Shown: positions 41,038 through 52,360, counted from the stretch's first letter. The stretch is DNA of 64,000 nucleotides from Mesoplasma seiffertii ATCC 49495 (GCF_000518725.1 NZ_KI912485.1:3866-67865), one strand, 5' to 3'. Notes: generated from the letters alone by a model not told the origin. Translations and numbers: made by a program.

Positions 41038-41706
41038 ATGAGTAAAAAAATTATTGTTGCAGTTGATGGAACTTCAGGATCTGGAAAAACTGAAACCTTC
41101 AAACGAGTAGCGGAGATTGTTAACTATGAATTGATTGATACTGGTTTAATGTATCGAGCTTTTACTTTGCTAGCAATTAATGAAAAAATTAATTTTCACT
41201 CAACATCAGAAATTATAGAATTAATAAATAAATTTGATTATCAAGTTAAAAATGGTAAACCTTATTTAAATGGTGAAGAAATTGGTGATCGTTTGAGAGA
41301 TAATGATATTGTAAAATATATCAATTTTATTACCGTTGTTCCTGAAGTTAGAAAAAAAATGGTTGAAGCTCAGCGCGAAATGGTTTTAGGTGGAGGGTTT
41401 ATTGAGGTCGGAAGAGACATTACGTCAGTTGTGTTAACTAATGCTGATTTAAAAATCTATTTGGATTCTTCGATTGAAGTTCGAGCTAAACGTCGTTATG
41501 AACAAAATCTTTTATTAGGAATTACTGATGAAAGTTTGGAAGGTATCAAACAAGCAATTATTAAAAGAGATACAACTGATAAAAATCGTGAAGTTGGTCC
41601 CTTAGTTATTACAGAAGATGCTTGATATATTGATAACTCAAATTTGACCATTAATGAAGTTGTTGATATGGTTGTTAAAAAAATAAGAGAAATGGAATTA
41701 AGTTAA
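41038..41706 (+). CDS. cmk: Cytidylate kinase
   Basis: 222 residues; ATG 41038 after AAAGAAAGG. Phosphorylates CMP/dCMP. P-loop [11 protein letters not shown], substrate motif [14 protein letters not shown]-type segment [10 protein letters not shown] with the conserved Arg and Asp, and KRRYEQNLL. Normal length. Immediately upstream of der, as in many Firmicutes. Confidence 0.95.
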
Positions 41707-41707
41707 T

Positions 41708-43018
41708 ATGAGAAAAAAAGGAATTGTCGCTATTGTTGGAAGACCAAATGTTGGAAAATCTTCATTATTTAATAGAATTATTCGTGAAAAAAAATCAATA
41801 GTTGAAGATATTCCTGGAGTTACTCGTGATCGTATTTATGGAAATGCTGAGTGATTAACTCGTCAATTTATTGTAATTGATACTGGAGGAATTACTCTTG
41901 AAGATCAACCATTTGCAAAAGAAATTAAAGTTCAAGCAGAAATTGCTATGACAGAAGCAGATGTTATTGTATTTTTGTTGAACCACCAAGATGGTTTAAC
42001 TGATGAAGATAAAGTCATTGCAAGAATTTTGTACAAAACTAAAAAACCTGTTATTGTGGCAGTTAATAAATATGATAAAAAAGGTTTGTCAACAGATGCA
42101 TATGAATACATGTCTATTGGATTGGGAGAACCAATTATGATTTCATCAACGCATGGAATTGGAGTTGGAGATTTATTAGATAAAATGATTTCTGAAATGC
42201 CAAAAATTGAAGACGCTGCAAAAGATGATCGTACAAGAATGGCAATTATTGGGAAACCAAATGTTGGAAAGTCTTCGTTAGTTAATTCTTTAGTTGGTGA
42301 AGACCGAATGATTGTTTCAGAAATTGCTGGAACGACTTTAGATGCAGTTGATTCAAATTTACAAGTTAATGGGAAAAAATATACTTTAATTGATACTGCT
42401 GGAATTCGTCGTAAAAGTAAGGTTTTTGAAACAATCGAAAAATACAGTTATTTACGTTCACTAACAACAATCAATAGTGCTGATATTGTTTTGCTAATGA
42501 TTGATTCATCAGTCAAAATCACTGATCAGGATACCAATATTGGTGGACTAGCGTATGAAGAGCGGAAACCAATTATTATCATTGCTAATAAGTGAGATTT
42601 AGTTAAAGATAAAGAAAAGCAAATATTGAAAAAAGAAGACGAAATTAGAGCTTATTTTAAATATTTACAATATGCTAAAATTATTTTTGTATCTGCTCAT
42701 GATAAAACTCGTATTGGAAAAATCTTTGAAGCTGTAGAAGAAGTTAAAGAGGCTTTAAACAGAAAAATTAAAACATCAGTATTTAACGAGGTATTAAACC
42801 GGGCACAATTAATTAATCCCGCACCTAATCATAATGGTGGAAGATTAAAAATTTATTATGGTTCGCAAGTAGAAGCTTATTTACCAACATTTGTAATGTT
42901 CGTAAATAATCCTAGCTACGTTCACTTTTCGTATAAGCGTTTTTTGGAAAATCAAATTAGATTACAATTTGGATTTGATGGTGTACCAATTACACTACTA
43001 TTTAGAGAAAGGAAATAA
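41708..43018 (+). CDS. der: Ribosome-assembly GTPase Der
   Basis: 436 residues; ATG 41708 one base after cmk. Two tandem G domains: [13 protein letters not shown] with DIPGVTRDR, and [13 protein letters not shown] with [10 protein letters not shown], followed by the C-terminal KH-like domain ([18 protein letters not shown]). NKYDK and NK motifs give guanine specificity. Needed for late 50S maturation. TGA occurs in place of Trp within both halves. Confidence 0.97.
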
Positions 43019-43021
43019 TTT

Positions 43022-44023
43022 ATGAACAAAAATATTACAATTATTGGAACTGGGGCATATGGAACAGCATTGGCAAATGTTTTGGCTGATAATGGTCATA
43101 ATGTTTTAATGTATGGTATTGAAGAAAATCAAGTCAATGATATTAATATTAATCATGAAAATTCGTTCTTTTTTAAAGATGTAAAAATTAATTCAAAAGT
43201 TAAGGCAACAACTGATTTAGTAGCAGCATTAGAAAATACTGAAATTTTGATTTTGGGAGTACCTTCTTTTGCAATTAGAAGTGTAATTCAAGATATTAAA
43301 AAATATGGTAAAAATGAAATGATTATTGTTAACACTGCAAAAGGTCTTGATGATAAAGAGTTAGGGTTGTTATCTGATGTTGTTAAGCAAGAATTTGCTG
43401 GTACAGGCTTAATGAAGCACTATACAGCACTATATGGACCAAGTGTAGCGATTGAAGTCGTTGAAAGGAAACCAACAGCATTAATGTTGGTAGCTGATCA
43501 ATTTGAAGTTGCTGAAGAAATGACTAAAATCTTTACAAATGAGTACTTTTTTGTATATCCTTGAGATGATATTGCTGGATGTGAAATTGGTGCAGCTTTA
43601 AAGAATACTGTGGCAATTGCTGCGGGAATTTTTAGTGGTTTTAAAGCTGGTGATAATGCTCAAGCATCATTGATTACTTTGGGATTAAATGAGATTTATA
43701 CTATTGCAAAAGAATTTGGAGCAAAGGTTGAAACTTTCCTAAATTATGCTGGATTGGGAGACTTAATTTTAACAGCTTCATCAGTTAAATCTCGTAATTT
43801 TAGACTAGGAGTAGCAATTGTTGAAGAAGGTGATGCTAAATCTGCTTTGGCAAAGACTAAATATACTGTTGAAGGAGTAGCATCGGCAGAAATTGCTTAT
43901 AAAATCTGTAGAAAAATGAAAATAAACAGTTCGCTTTTCGAAATTATATATGAAATTATATATAATAATAGTAGGCCAATATCACTGATAAATAATGTTT
44001 TTAAAAATGTGAATATGGTTTAA
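43022..44023 (+). CDS. gpsA: Glycerol-3-phosphate dehydrogenase [NAD(P)+]
   Basis: 333 residues; ATG 43022 after GAAAGGAAATAATTT. Makes sn-glycerol-3-phosphate for phospholipid synthesis. Rossmann motif GTGAYGTALANVLADNGH, substrate loop AKGL, catalytic Lys region AALKNTVAIAAGI, and the signature GLGDLILTASSVKSRNF. Complete. der-gpsA-hup is a conserved order in Firmicutes. Confidence 0.95.
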
Positions 44024-44068
44024 ATAAAAACACATTTATTTAAAGTTAAATTAGATAAGAGGGAAAAT

Positions 44069-44344
44069 ATGACAAAAAAAGAATTAATTGAAGAAATTTT
44101 AACTAACGAAGATATTTCAAAAACTCAATGTGAAGATATCGTTAACGCAATTTTTGAAAAAATTGGTAATGAATTAGCTTTAGGGAAAGAAGTATCAATT
44201 GCTGGATTTGGTAAATTTGGTATTAGTGAAAGATCATCACGTGAAGGTATCAATCCAAGTACAGGTGAAAAAATTACTATTAAAGCTTCAAAAAGTGCGA
44301 AATTTAAACCAGCTAAACAATTAAAAGAAACACTAAACAAATAA
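44069..44344 (+). CDS. hup: DNA-binding protein HU
   Basis: 91 residues; ATG 44069 after AAGAGGG. Nucleoid protein that bends DNA. Helical N-terminus and the beta-arm region with the HU signature GFGKFGISERSSREGINPST and KPAKQLKETLN. Normal length. Followed by a large palindrome terminator. Confidence 0.97.
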   Translation: MTKKELIEEILTNEDISKTQCEDIVNAIFEKIGNELALGKEVSIAGFGKFGISERSSREGINPSTGEKITIKASKSAKFKPAKQLKETLNK

Positions 44345-44364
44345 GAAAAAAACATATAAAATAA

Positions 44365-44400
44365 AAAAGTAAGGGTTTTAAAACCTTTACTTTTAATTTT
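44365..44400 (+). terminator. Terminator after hup
   Basis: AAAAGTAAGG...CCTTTACTTTT long imperfect palindrome with TTTTAAAA at its centre, then TTTT. Confidence 0.85.
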
Positions 44401-44416
44401 ATCCAAGGAGACAAAA

Positions 44417-44962
44417 ATGTTAATAGATCTGCTGAAAAAAGGCGTTATATCAAAAGATAATTTATTGTTTGATAACTACAAAAAGATTGGTTTAAATGAA
44501 AACCAAGTAATGATTGTAAAAATGATTATGCATATAAGCAAAAGTGAAAGTAAGTTTGTTACACCTAGAGTTGTAGCAACTAAAATGACACTAAGTGAAA
44601 CTGAAATTGAAAATGAAATTGAAACTATGATTGAAAAAGGTTTGGTTAAAATTGTTGCCAAAAATATTGATTTTTCCCCATTGTTTATAAAATTAGCAAT
44701 ATCTTCAGAACAAGAATATTTAGCTCTTGAGGATAAAACTTTTATTGCAACAATTCAAGAACAATTATCATTTGAGCTTGAAGAAGAACAAATCAAAGAG
44801 TTAGCAAATATCATTAATGTTAATGTTTCAAAAAAACAGTTATTAGAAATTTTGAGTTCTGAAGACACAATTAATACTTATGGAGAATTTGTTAAGCGTA
44901 TTGGTAAATTGATTAATAACAAACCAAAGGGAATTACGAAATTTAATTGATTAGATAATTAA
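44417..44962 (+). CDS. DnaD-like primosomal protein
   Basis: 181 residues; ATG 44417 after AAGGAGAC. N-terminal winged helix (LNENQVMIVKMIMHI ... FVTPRVVATKMTLSETEIENEIETMIEKGLV) as in DnaD family N-domains, then a helical second part (LEEEQIKELANIINVNVSKKQLLEIL). DnaD helps replication restart and loading of DnaB. The DnaB_2 YxxxIxxxW motif was not clearly seen, but the final residues (KFNWLDN) fit it loosely. Its stop lies inside the opposing recU gene by 20 nt. Confidence 0.75.
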
Positions 44963-45443
44963 GATATTTCAGATAGTCAAGTTTTAACTCGTAAGTCAAA
45001 TAAAGCTTATAGGCATTTTCCTCAAATCATTGGTAGGGAACACGTTTTTTAATTGTTAAAACATAATCTTTAAGTTTCAAAAAGTCAATTAAAAAAAACT
45101 CTTCATATTTACCAAAATAAATAATAATAAATCCAATGCCTTTAAAATTACAGACATAAGAAAGTTTTGATTGTTGATTTTTTCGTAATGCTTTGAAATC
45201 AAAATAATCTTGATAAGTTTCTTTTGCTTCAAATTCAAAATATTGTCCTTGATAAACACCAATATAGTCGCAGTTAAAACTTTTTTTAAAATTAGCATTT
45301 AAAATTTTTTTATTGTTAGTTTCGACTAAATTAATGTTAGTCGGAATTTTTGTGACTAGACAAAGATTTTCTTCCAAGTATTTTTGATTTGTGATGTTGA
45401 TAATTGTTTCTAAATATTGTCCTAAATTGTTGATCGGATACAT
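44943..45443 (-). CDS. recU: Holliday junction resolvase RecU
   Basis: 166 residues; start ATG at 45443 (RBS GAGGTG), stop 44943-44945. Nuclease that cuts Holliday junctions. RecU pattern: N-terminal NQ(K)YLE, DYIGVYQGQYFEFEAKE(T) with the metal-binding D and ExK, then FDFKALRKNQQSKLSYVC and IIIYFGKYEEFFLID. Normal for Mollicutes. Its 3' end overlaps the convergent dnaD gene by 20 bp, and a TGA Trp lies near the end. Confidence 0.93.
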
Positions 45444-45502
45444 TGATTCACCTCAATAAGGATTAGAAAAATGCTAAAATTATTTATGAAAGTAGGTATT
45501 GT

Positions 45503-45865
45503 ATGAAAGTTAATCCAAAGTTAACCGCAGAAGAAATTTTAGAAACTGAGTTTTTAGTTGAACTTAAAGGTTACAGAATTGAAGAGGTTGATGATTTTTT
45601 AGATACTATCCGTCAAGATTACATTTTGTTTACAGAGACTTTAAAAATTTTGGAAGCTGAAAATCAAGCACTTAAAAATGAAAATCAAAATCTGCTTCAA
45701 GAGAAAAATGATTTAGTTGTTTTAAATAAAACATTAAAGTCTGAAAGTCACGCCAAAGAAATTGAAGAAGTATCAAATGGAACCTTCATCAAAAGAATTG
45801 CTAATATTGAAAAATTATTACATGACGTTGATAAAAATATTAAAAAAATTAAAAGTGATAAATAA
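45503..45865 (+). CDS. DivIVA/GpsB-family protein
   Basis: 120 residues; ATG 45503, weak RBS GTAGG. DivIVA N-domain: KLTAEEILETEFLVELKGYRIEEVDDFLDTI, followed by a coiled coil (ENQALKNENQNLLQEKND). Family members sit at curved membrane or division sites. Length fits GpsB more than full DivIVA. Divergent from recU. Role in a wall-less cell is inferred only. Confidence 0.88.
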   Translation: MKVNPKLTAEEILETEFLVELKGYRIEEVDDFLDTIRQDYILFTETLKILEAENQALKNENQNLLQEKNDLVVLNKTLKSESHAKEIEEVSNGTFIKRIANIEKLLHDVDKNIKKIKSDK

Positions 45866-45930
45866 GAGTATTTTTTAAACAAATATAACTTGTTGTTTAA
45901 AAAAGTTAAAGCACCAATTTTATAGTAAGA

Positions 45931-45963
45931 ACCGAACAGCAACCGAACAGCAACTGAACAGCA
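45931..45963. repeat. 11-bp tandem repeat, three copies
   Basis: ACCGAACAGCA twice and ACTGAACAGCA once, head to tail; one C to T difference. G+C well above the surrounding sequence. Could be a protein-binding array or slippage site. Confidence 0.85.
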
Positions 45964-46069
45964 GTTTTAAAACATTTTAAAATCAAATTATTAATAAATT
46001 TTTGCTCATAAAACGACCCTATAAACAACAAGTAAAAAATTAGAAACACCAAAATAGTCTAATATGAAT

Positions 46070-46202
46070 AAAACATTGGTCTGTAACTTTATTTAGAATA
46101 AAGTTGCAGAGGCCAACTTATTTTCGAAAAACAGGTGTAAATTGCATGAAATCACAAGAGAATTTTCCTTTTTGGAACATACTCTTGTTTTTTTTTTTTT
46201 TG
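46070..46202 (+). ncRNA. Candidate small RNA or attenuator
   Basis: After TAATAT (46060-46065), a possible -10 box, comes a hairpin at 46076-46116 (TTGG..TCTG.AACTTTATT pairing with its complement, two-base bulge, loop TAG), a single-stranded part and an independent terminator (ACAAGAG / CTCTTGT, inner TTCC / GGAA) followed by ~14 T. This looks like a ~130-nt transcript ending by intrinsic termination. It matches no common RNA I recall, and is neither RNase P nor a tmRNA. It may equally attenuate the lipoprotein gene. Confidence 0.5.
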
Positions 46203-46343
46203 TTAAAGTCTATTTTGTAATTGCCTTATCAGTCAAACAAGAAATGCCAAAAATTTAAATTTCGTCTTGTTAAATTGAGCACTAACAAGATATTTGAGCG
46301 ATTAAATATTTCAAGAAATTTGAATAGTTAAAAAGGGGACAAT

Positions 46344-48542
46344 ATGAAAAAAATTTTAACGATATTAGGAGCTATTACATTAACGGCTTCAACAGGTTTA
46401 ACAGTAGTTGCATGTGGAACTACTAAAACTCCTTCAATTCCGCCAACTGATGAATCAATCAGAGAGTATAAAACAGAATTGAACAACATTTGAAATACAG
46501 TTTATAATCAAAACGCCGATAAATTTGTACGTGAAATTAAAACTAGTGGTGATTACGAAAATTACAGCCTATTTAATTTCAACTATTTAAATGAAAAATA
46601 TGCTGGAGAAAATAACAAAATTTTTGATTTGTTTGATAATATAGACAACAAGGATAATAAATCTATGATGATTAGTGACCTTGATCTTATATTTCCAAAA
46701 CAGGAATTTGCTAGTTTAATTCAATCTAATTTAGCAACTGGAGCAAACGCAGTTAAATATCGAAATATTTACATGGGATCTCCAGAAGCTACTTTAGGGA
46801 ATTTCAAAGTTTCTGAAAATGAAGACTTTACTTTAACAAGAGTTCACGCTAAAAATACAGTTACAGGAACAAAAGAATTAATTTACTCAATTAATGTAAC
46901 AGTTAGCAAAGATATGTACTATAAAAATATTCAAGGAATTACTGAGTTTTATGGTACTGTACAAATACCATTAAAATTGTTAATTGGTAGAGAAGGTAAA
47001 ACTATTAACTTTATTGATAAAGTAAGTACTAGTTTACCAAAAACAATGATTAATAATGGAAGCAGCAGTTTTACTAGTACAGATATCAAGAAATTGATTC
47101 CAAATTTTAAAACATATACTGGTTCATTAGATGTATCTTTAAATACTTTACTTAACACTGAAGATTTCCAAAATAATATTTCTAGAAATATTGAAGAAAT
47201 TAACAAAGATGAATTTGATTACAAATTATCTTATGGAAGTAAAATTGCTGATCCTGCCGGAATTAAGGTTATTTCAGAAATGCTTCAAAACAATACTGAA
47301 ACTAAGCAACAATTAGAAACTAAAACTATGTATGATCTTCAACGAAATCCGTTAGCAAATAGCTTAATTTTGAAAAAAACTGAAACTGATGTTTTAGAAG
47401 AAAAACCTGCTATTTCAATGATTGAAGAAGTAGTTGTAGACGCTAATGAAAAAATAACTGATTATGAAGATAAATTAAGAGTACTATTAGATTTATACAT
47501 TTCTAACAAAGACCTAAAAGAAGCACTAATTTTATCTAGTTATAGTTTTGGATACTTTAGACTTCAAAATATATTTGTTGATTTAGATGATGATACAAAA
47601 ATTGAATTTCCAACAATTGTTGTTCCATGAACATACCAAAATGATGTTCTTAGAAATGGTCGACGTTCTAACAAAAAAGAAGGTTGATTATATTCAATTT
47701 ATGAAGCCTTTAAAATTGTTAACAATGATGTTATGAGAACAAACTCAAAATTGGTAACATCAAATGATAACAATCCATTAGGAGAAGTTGGAAGCATTTT
47801 CTCACTGTCAACTGATGCTGTTAAAAACTTGAAAGAATCATTCTTAAGACCTTGAACTTCAATTCTTTCTGATGTATCTAATTCGTCTTTCAAAGATTGA
47901 AATTCAAAAGACAATGGTGGAGCAACAAATTTCAGAATTTGAAACCACGATTTAGCAACAGGTGCTATTTCACTAGACTTAATTGGAAATGATAAGTCTA
48001 CTAATAGAGATAACATTATAGCAAAAAATAGTTTATATGACTTTGATTCTTTCTCAGCTAAAATTGAAAGTATTCAAGGTGAAGATAAACGTCAAAATAC
48101 TTTAACACCAACTGATACATCAAGAACTAGCGATGGTTTAGATGCTTATAGAATGATGGTTACAAAAACTCGTTACAACAGTTCTCATGCTAATTTTGCA
48201 ATGAATAATACTTCATCAATTTATATTCCATACAAAACAAATGATATTATTCCAAGTATTAATAATTACCAAATTAACTTAGGATGAATGAACTTTAACT
48301 TGTTCTTACCATTTGATGATGGTGAATGATTTGATAACTTTGTAGAAAATAGCGATAAAACTTGAAGAGGTGAACAATACATCAACTTAAGTAAAGAGAA
48401 AAATTTATTTGCTGATTCAACTAATAATAATCACTTCAATTGAACTGCCGAAAATCCTTATAAGTTTGACAGAACAAGTAGTGCTAATGCCGGAATTTAT
48501 CAATTAGCAAATAGACCACTATTCTGATTCCCAAATAACTAA
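46344..48542 (+). CDS. Large unknown lipoprotein
   Basis: 732 residues; ATG 46344 after AAAAAGGGGAC. Signal peptide MKKILTILGAITLTASTG... with lipobox VVAC, lipidated Cys24. The mature protein is soluble, Asn/Asp/Ser-rich, without repeats or recognised domain; a YxxY-rich and Trp-rich C-terminus (ANRPLFWFPNN end) suggests a beta-rich fold. It is exposed on the cell surface by inference from lipidation. Own terminator-like structure at 48607-48669. Mollicutes keep many such unique lipoproteins. Confidence 0.88.
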
Positions 48543-48606
48543 TAAGAATTGAGTAACAAATAGTTTAAAATAATTGCTTACTAACAAAGTAACAAAAAAC
48601 TTTAAC

Positions 48607-48670
48607 AAAACCTTTATCAATCTAATATGACTTTAAAAAGGTCACAATTAGAAAGAAAAAGGTTTTTTTG
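48607..48670 (+). terminator. Long imperfect hairpin after the lipoprotein gene
   Basis: AAAACCTTT (outer) and CTAATATGAC (inner) pair with GGTCACAATTAG and AAAAAGGTTTT; ends with seven T. Confidence 0.7.
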
Positions 48671-48779
48671 TCATTTCATTTACATTTATCAGCTTGATCA
48701 AAACTTTAGTTGAAAATTAAATAATTTATTTACCATTCTTTTAAAGTATTAAAATAACCAATAATAAGATAAAATAAAT

Positions 48780-49135
48780 AGGAGATTTTGAGGGTCAATC
48801 GCTATACTTGAAAAATAGTATAGAGGAAAGTCCACGCTTGCACAATCTGCGATGATTGTAGTGATTATGCTAGTTGAAACAATAAAACTAGGCAATATTT
48901 TATATTGACGGCTTAACTAACCTAAGGGCAACTATGGTGATGTTATTAAAGTGCCACAGAGACGAGTAAAGGGAAACCTGGAAATGGAACGCGGTAAACC
49001 CCATAAGCAAGAAACTCAAATTTTGGTAGAGGAGTTTAACTAATAGAAATGAATATTAGTTAGAAGCGAAAGCTAGATAGATGGTTGACACTGGAAACAG
49101 GACAAAACGTGGCTTATTATCAAAATCTCAACATA
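48780..49135 (+). ncRNA. rnpB: RNase P RNA, type B-like
   Basis: Processes tRNA 5' ends. GAGATTTTG (48782-48790) pairs with CAAAATCTC (49121-49129) as P1. Universal conserved regions are visible: GAGGAAAGTCC near the 5' end (CR-I), ACAGAGACGAG and GGGAAACCTGGAAATGG in the middle, GCGGTAAACCCC and the 3' CTGGAAACAGGACAAAACG. About 355 nt, in the normal range for Gram-positives. 25 nt before the cinA start, so no protein-coding overlap. Confidence 0.93.
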
Positions 49136-49160
49136 TTTTTTAATAGTTCGTGGTGATAAA

Positions 49161-49631
49161 ATGAATACTAAAGTAAAAGAAATAATTAAAATTCTTAAAA
49201 CAAAGAATTTAAAGATATCTGCTTGTGAATCATTTACAGGGGGATTATTTAGTTCTATTTTTACTGACGCTCCAGGCTCAAGCGCAGTATTTGTTGGATC
49301 ATTTGTATGCTACAGCAATGAGTTTAAACTTAAACAAGTTAAAATAGCAAAACAAATTATTAAAAAATATGGTGTCGTCTCGCAAGAATGTGCAGAAGCA
49401 ATGGTTATCAAAACTAATCAAAAACTTAAAACAGATATATGTATAAGTTTTACGGGTAATGCCGGACCATCAGCATTGGAAAATCAACCGGTTGGCTTAA
49501 GTTATATTGCAATTTGTTATTTAGGAAAACAATGAACCTTTAAGTTTTTTGAATCTAATTTAAAACGTGAAGAATATAAACATCGGGCAGTTATGTTTGC
49601 ACTAACAAAAATTATTGAAATTCTCCAATAG
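49161..49631 (+). CDS. CinA C-terminal-domain protein (PncC-type amidase)
   Basis: 156 residues; ATG 49161 after GTGGTGAT. Matches the stand-alone C-terminal domain of CinA, which in other bacteria deamidates nicotinamide mononucleotide: SACESFTGGLFSSIFTDAPGSS, GVVSQECAEAMV, and ISFTGNAGP(SALENQPVG). The N-terminal pyrophosphatase domain of full CinA is absent. It sits before recA, a classic cinA-recA pair. One TGA near the end is Trp. Confidence 0.92.
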
Positions 49632-49672
49632 TTTTTGTTTTTTTTCTAATTCTTATTGGAATGGAGAAAAAT

Positions 49673-50716
49673 ATGAGTAATATAAATTTAACAAATAGAA
49701 AAGGGGCTTCTCAAAAAATGAGCAAAGATAATCAAAATATTTGAGAAAATGAAACTCTTAAAACAGTTTTGAAAGATATTGAAAAAAGTTTTGGTAAGGG
49801 TGCAATCATGAAACTAGGAGATAGTGATGACCTAAATATTGAAACAATTTCTTCAGGAAGTTTTTTGATAGATCAAGCAATTGGAGTTGGAGGATATCCT
49901 AAAGGTCGAATTACCGAAATTTTTGGACCAGAGTCATCAGGGAAGACTACTTTAGGATTGCATGCGATTGCACAAGCCCAAAAAGCTGGTGGGACTGCCG
50001 CATTTATTGATGCTGAGCATTCGTTAGATCCGAATTACGCAAAACGATTAGGCGTTGATATTGATAATTTATTAGTAAGTCAACCCGATCATGGAGAGCA
50101 AGCTTTAGATATCTTAGAATTGCTTGTGAGATCAGAAGCATTATCAATTATTGTAATTGACTCAGTAGCTGCTCTTGTTCCAAAGGCTGAATTGGAAGGC
50201 GAAATGAGTGATCAATCAATTGGGTTACAGGCTCGCTTGATGTCGAAAGCATTACGTAAGCTAAACGGAGTTATCTCAAAAACAAATACTGTAGTAATTT
50301 TTATTAATCAGTTACGAGAAAAAGTTGGAATCATTTTTGGAAATCCTGAAATTACCCCAGGAGGTCGTGCATTACGCTTTTATTCTTCAGTAAGATTAGA
50401 AGTTCGTAAGGGTGAACAAATTTCTGTTAATGGTGAGGCAACAGCAAATAAGATTAAAGCTAAAGTAGTAAAAAATAAAGTTTCAGCACCATTTAAAACT
50501 GCTTTAATTACAATTAATTATAATCAGGGAATTGATCGTAATAGTGAAATTTTAGAGTTGGCAACTTTATATAAAATAATTGATAAAGCAGGAGTTTGAT
50601 ATTCTTATGAAGGTGAAAAAATTGGCCAAGGAAAACAAGCAGTAGATGTTTGAATGAAAAATAATCCGGAAAAATTAGCTTTGATTGAAACAAAGGTTAG
50701 AGAATTAAGCAAATAA
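49673..50716 (+). CDS. recA: Recombinase RecA
   Basis: 347 residues from ATG 49673 (AATGGAGAAAAAT upstream); an alternative ATG lies at 49718. Walker [10 protein letters not shown], Walker [13 protein letters not shown]1/L2 DNA-binding loops ([20 protein letters not shown] and [20 protein letters not shown]), then the C-terminal domain. Full length, so the homologous recombination system here is intact, unlike some Spiroplasma with truncated recA. Ends with terminator 50717. Confidence 0.97.
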
Positions 50717-50739
50717 GCCAAACGTTGTTTGGTTTTTAT
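50717..50739 (+). terminator. Terminator after recA
   Basis: CCAAAC / GTTTGG hairpin after the stop, then TTTTT. Confidence 0.82.
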
Positions 50740-50810
50740 TTTGATAAAGACTATAATTATATGTGCATGGTAAAACATGTGTCCACGCTTTTTAACAAAG
50801 GAGTTAAAAA

Positions 50811-52322
50811 ATGATACAAACAATCATTATTGTGATTTTAACAATTACAATAATTGGTGCAGTGAGTTTTATTGTTTGAATGTTGGTTTCAAAAAGCCGA
50901 AAACATCAAATTAGTAAAGCCATCAAAGCTGCAAAAAATGAACGCAAACAAATTCTTGGTAATGCTTACCGAGAAATAAATGATTTAAAACAAGCATTTG
51001 AAAAAGAAAAACAATTTGAATTGCTAGAAGTTACTAATGAAAAGCAACGTATTAAAAATCATCGATTAGAAATTGAAAAAGATCGTGATCGACTAGATTT
51101 AAAAGAAAAACGTTTAGAGTCAAAAGAAAATGATTTAGAAAAACGTGCCAAAGAATATGATAAACGAATTTCGGAAATAATTAGTTTATTAGAAGAAATT
51201 TCAGAAATGAGTAAAGACGAAGCTAAGGAATTATTACTTAAAAAAGTTGAAGAAAAAACAGCTAAGGAATTAAGTACCTATGTAAAAAACGCTGAGTTAG
51301 TTGCTCACTCAAAAGCTAAAACCATTTCAGATCAAATCATTATTGGAGCAATGGAAAAATACACAACAAATGTTGTTAACGAAAAAACATCCAATATTGT
51401 AAAACTTCCCTCTGATGAAATGAAGGGACGTGTGATTGGTAAAGATGGTCGAAACATTAAGGCATTTGAGCAATATGGAGGAGTTGATATTTTAGTTGAT
51501 GAAACTCCTGGTGTTGTAACAGTTTCTTCATTTAATCCAATTCGCAGAGAAATTGCTACTCGAGCGCTGGAAAAGTTGATTGGAGATGGAAGAATTCAAC
51601 CAGTTAAAATTGAAAGTGAAATTGAAAAGCAACGTCTTGAATTAGAAGATATTATTATTGAAACAGGATATCAAACAATTCGTGAATTGAATATCTCTGA
51701 TATGGATATTGAGTTAGTTAAATTAATAGGACGTTTGAAATATCGAACAAGTTATGGACAAAGCGTTTTGATGCATTCAATTGAAGTAGCAAAAATTGCA
51801 GGAGCAATTGCTGCAGAGTTAAAATTAAATATTAAAGAAGCAATAAGAGCAGGACTTCTTCATGATATTGGAAAAGCAGTGGATTTTGAAGAAGAAGGAA
51901 GTCATGTAATACTTGGAGTTACAATTGCAAAAAAATATGGGGAAAGTGAAATTGTAGTAAATGCAATTGAATCTCATCATGAGGATGTACCCAAAAATAG
52001 TGAAATTGCAGCAATTGTATCAATCGCCGATTCGATATCTGCTTCTCGCCCAGGAGCACGTAATAATACAATTTCAGAGTTTATTTCAAGAATGACTGAA
52101 ATTGAAAAAGTCGGAAATGATATTCCAGGTGTTAACCAAACTTATGCTTTACAGTCGGGTCGACAAATTCGGGTAATTGTTGATCCAATGCAAGTTAACG
52201 ATACTGAACTTTATCAAATTATTGAAAAAGTCAAAGAAGGAATTTTAAAAACTGTTGTAGTTCCCGGAGAAATTACTATTACTGTAATTCGGGAAAAACG
52301 AGAAATTTACATTATCAAATAA
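50811..52322 (+). CDS. rny: Ribonuclease Y
   Basis: 503 residues; ATG 50811 after AAAGGAG. Membrane-anchored endoribonuclease that starts mRNA decay. N-terminal TM (2-25), long charged coiled coil (~30-160), KH domain (MKGRVIGKDGRNIKAFEQYGG), HD domain with LLHDIGKAVD and ESHHEDVP, and a C-terminal region. Complete. TGA at the Trp of the TM (codon 23) hides its true start under the standard code. Confidence 0.97.
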
Positions 52323-52324
52323 AA

Positions 52325-52360
52325 AAAACTGTTACTTTGCAATAAAAGTAACAGTTTTTA
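52325..52360. terminator. Bidirectional terminator rny / methyltransferase
   Basis: AAAACTGTTACTTT / AAAAGTAACAGTTTT. The stop codon (52332-52334) and last codons of the minus gene lie inside the hairpin. Confidence 0.88.

Larger units (their letters stand above)
45866..46343. other. 478-bp non-coding gap with tandem repeat and RNA-like structure
   Basis: No ORF of note. Contains the 11-bp tandem repeat at 45931-45963, a strong hairpin at 46076-46116, a hairpin with 14-T tract at 46154-46201, then the RBS and start of the lipoprotein at 46344. Bracketed by divIVA and the lipoprotein. Confidence 0.7.

Noticed and set aside
48780-49135. tmRNA or other RNA instead of RNase P
   Set aside because: The GAGGAAAGTCC, ACAGAGACGAG and GCGGTAAACCCC boxes and pairing ends are those of RNase P RNA.
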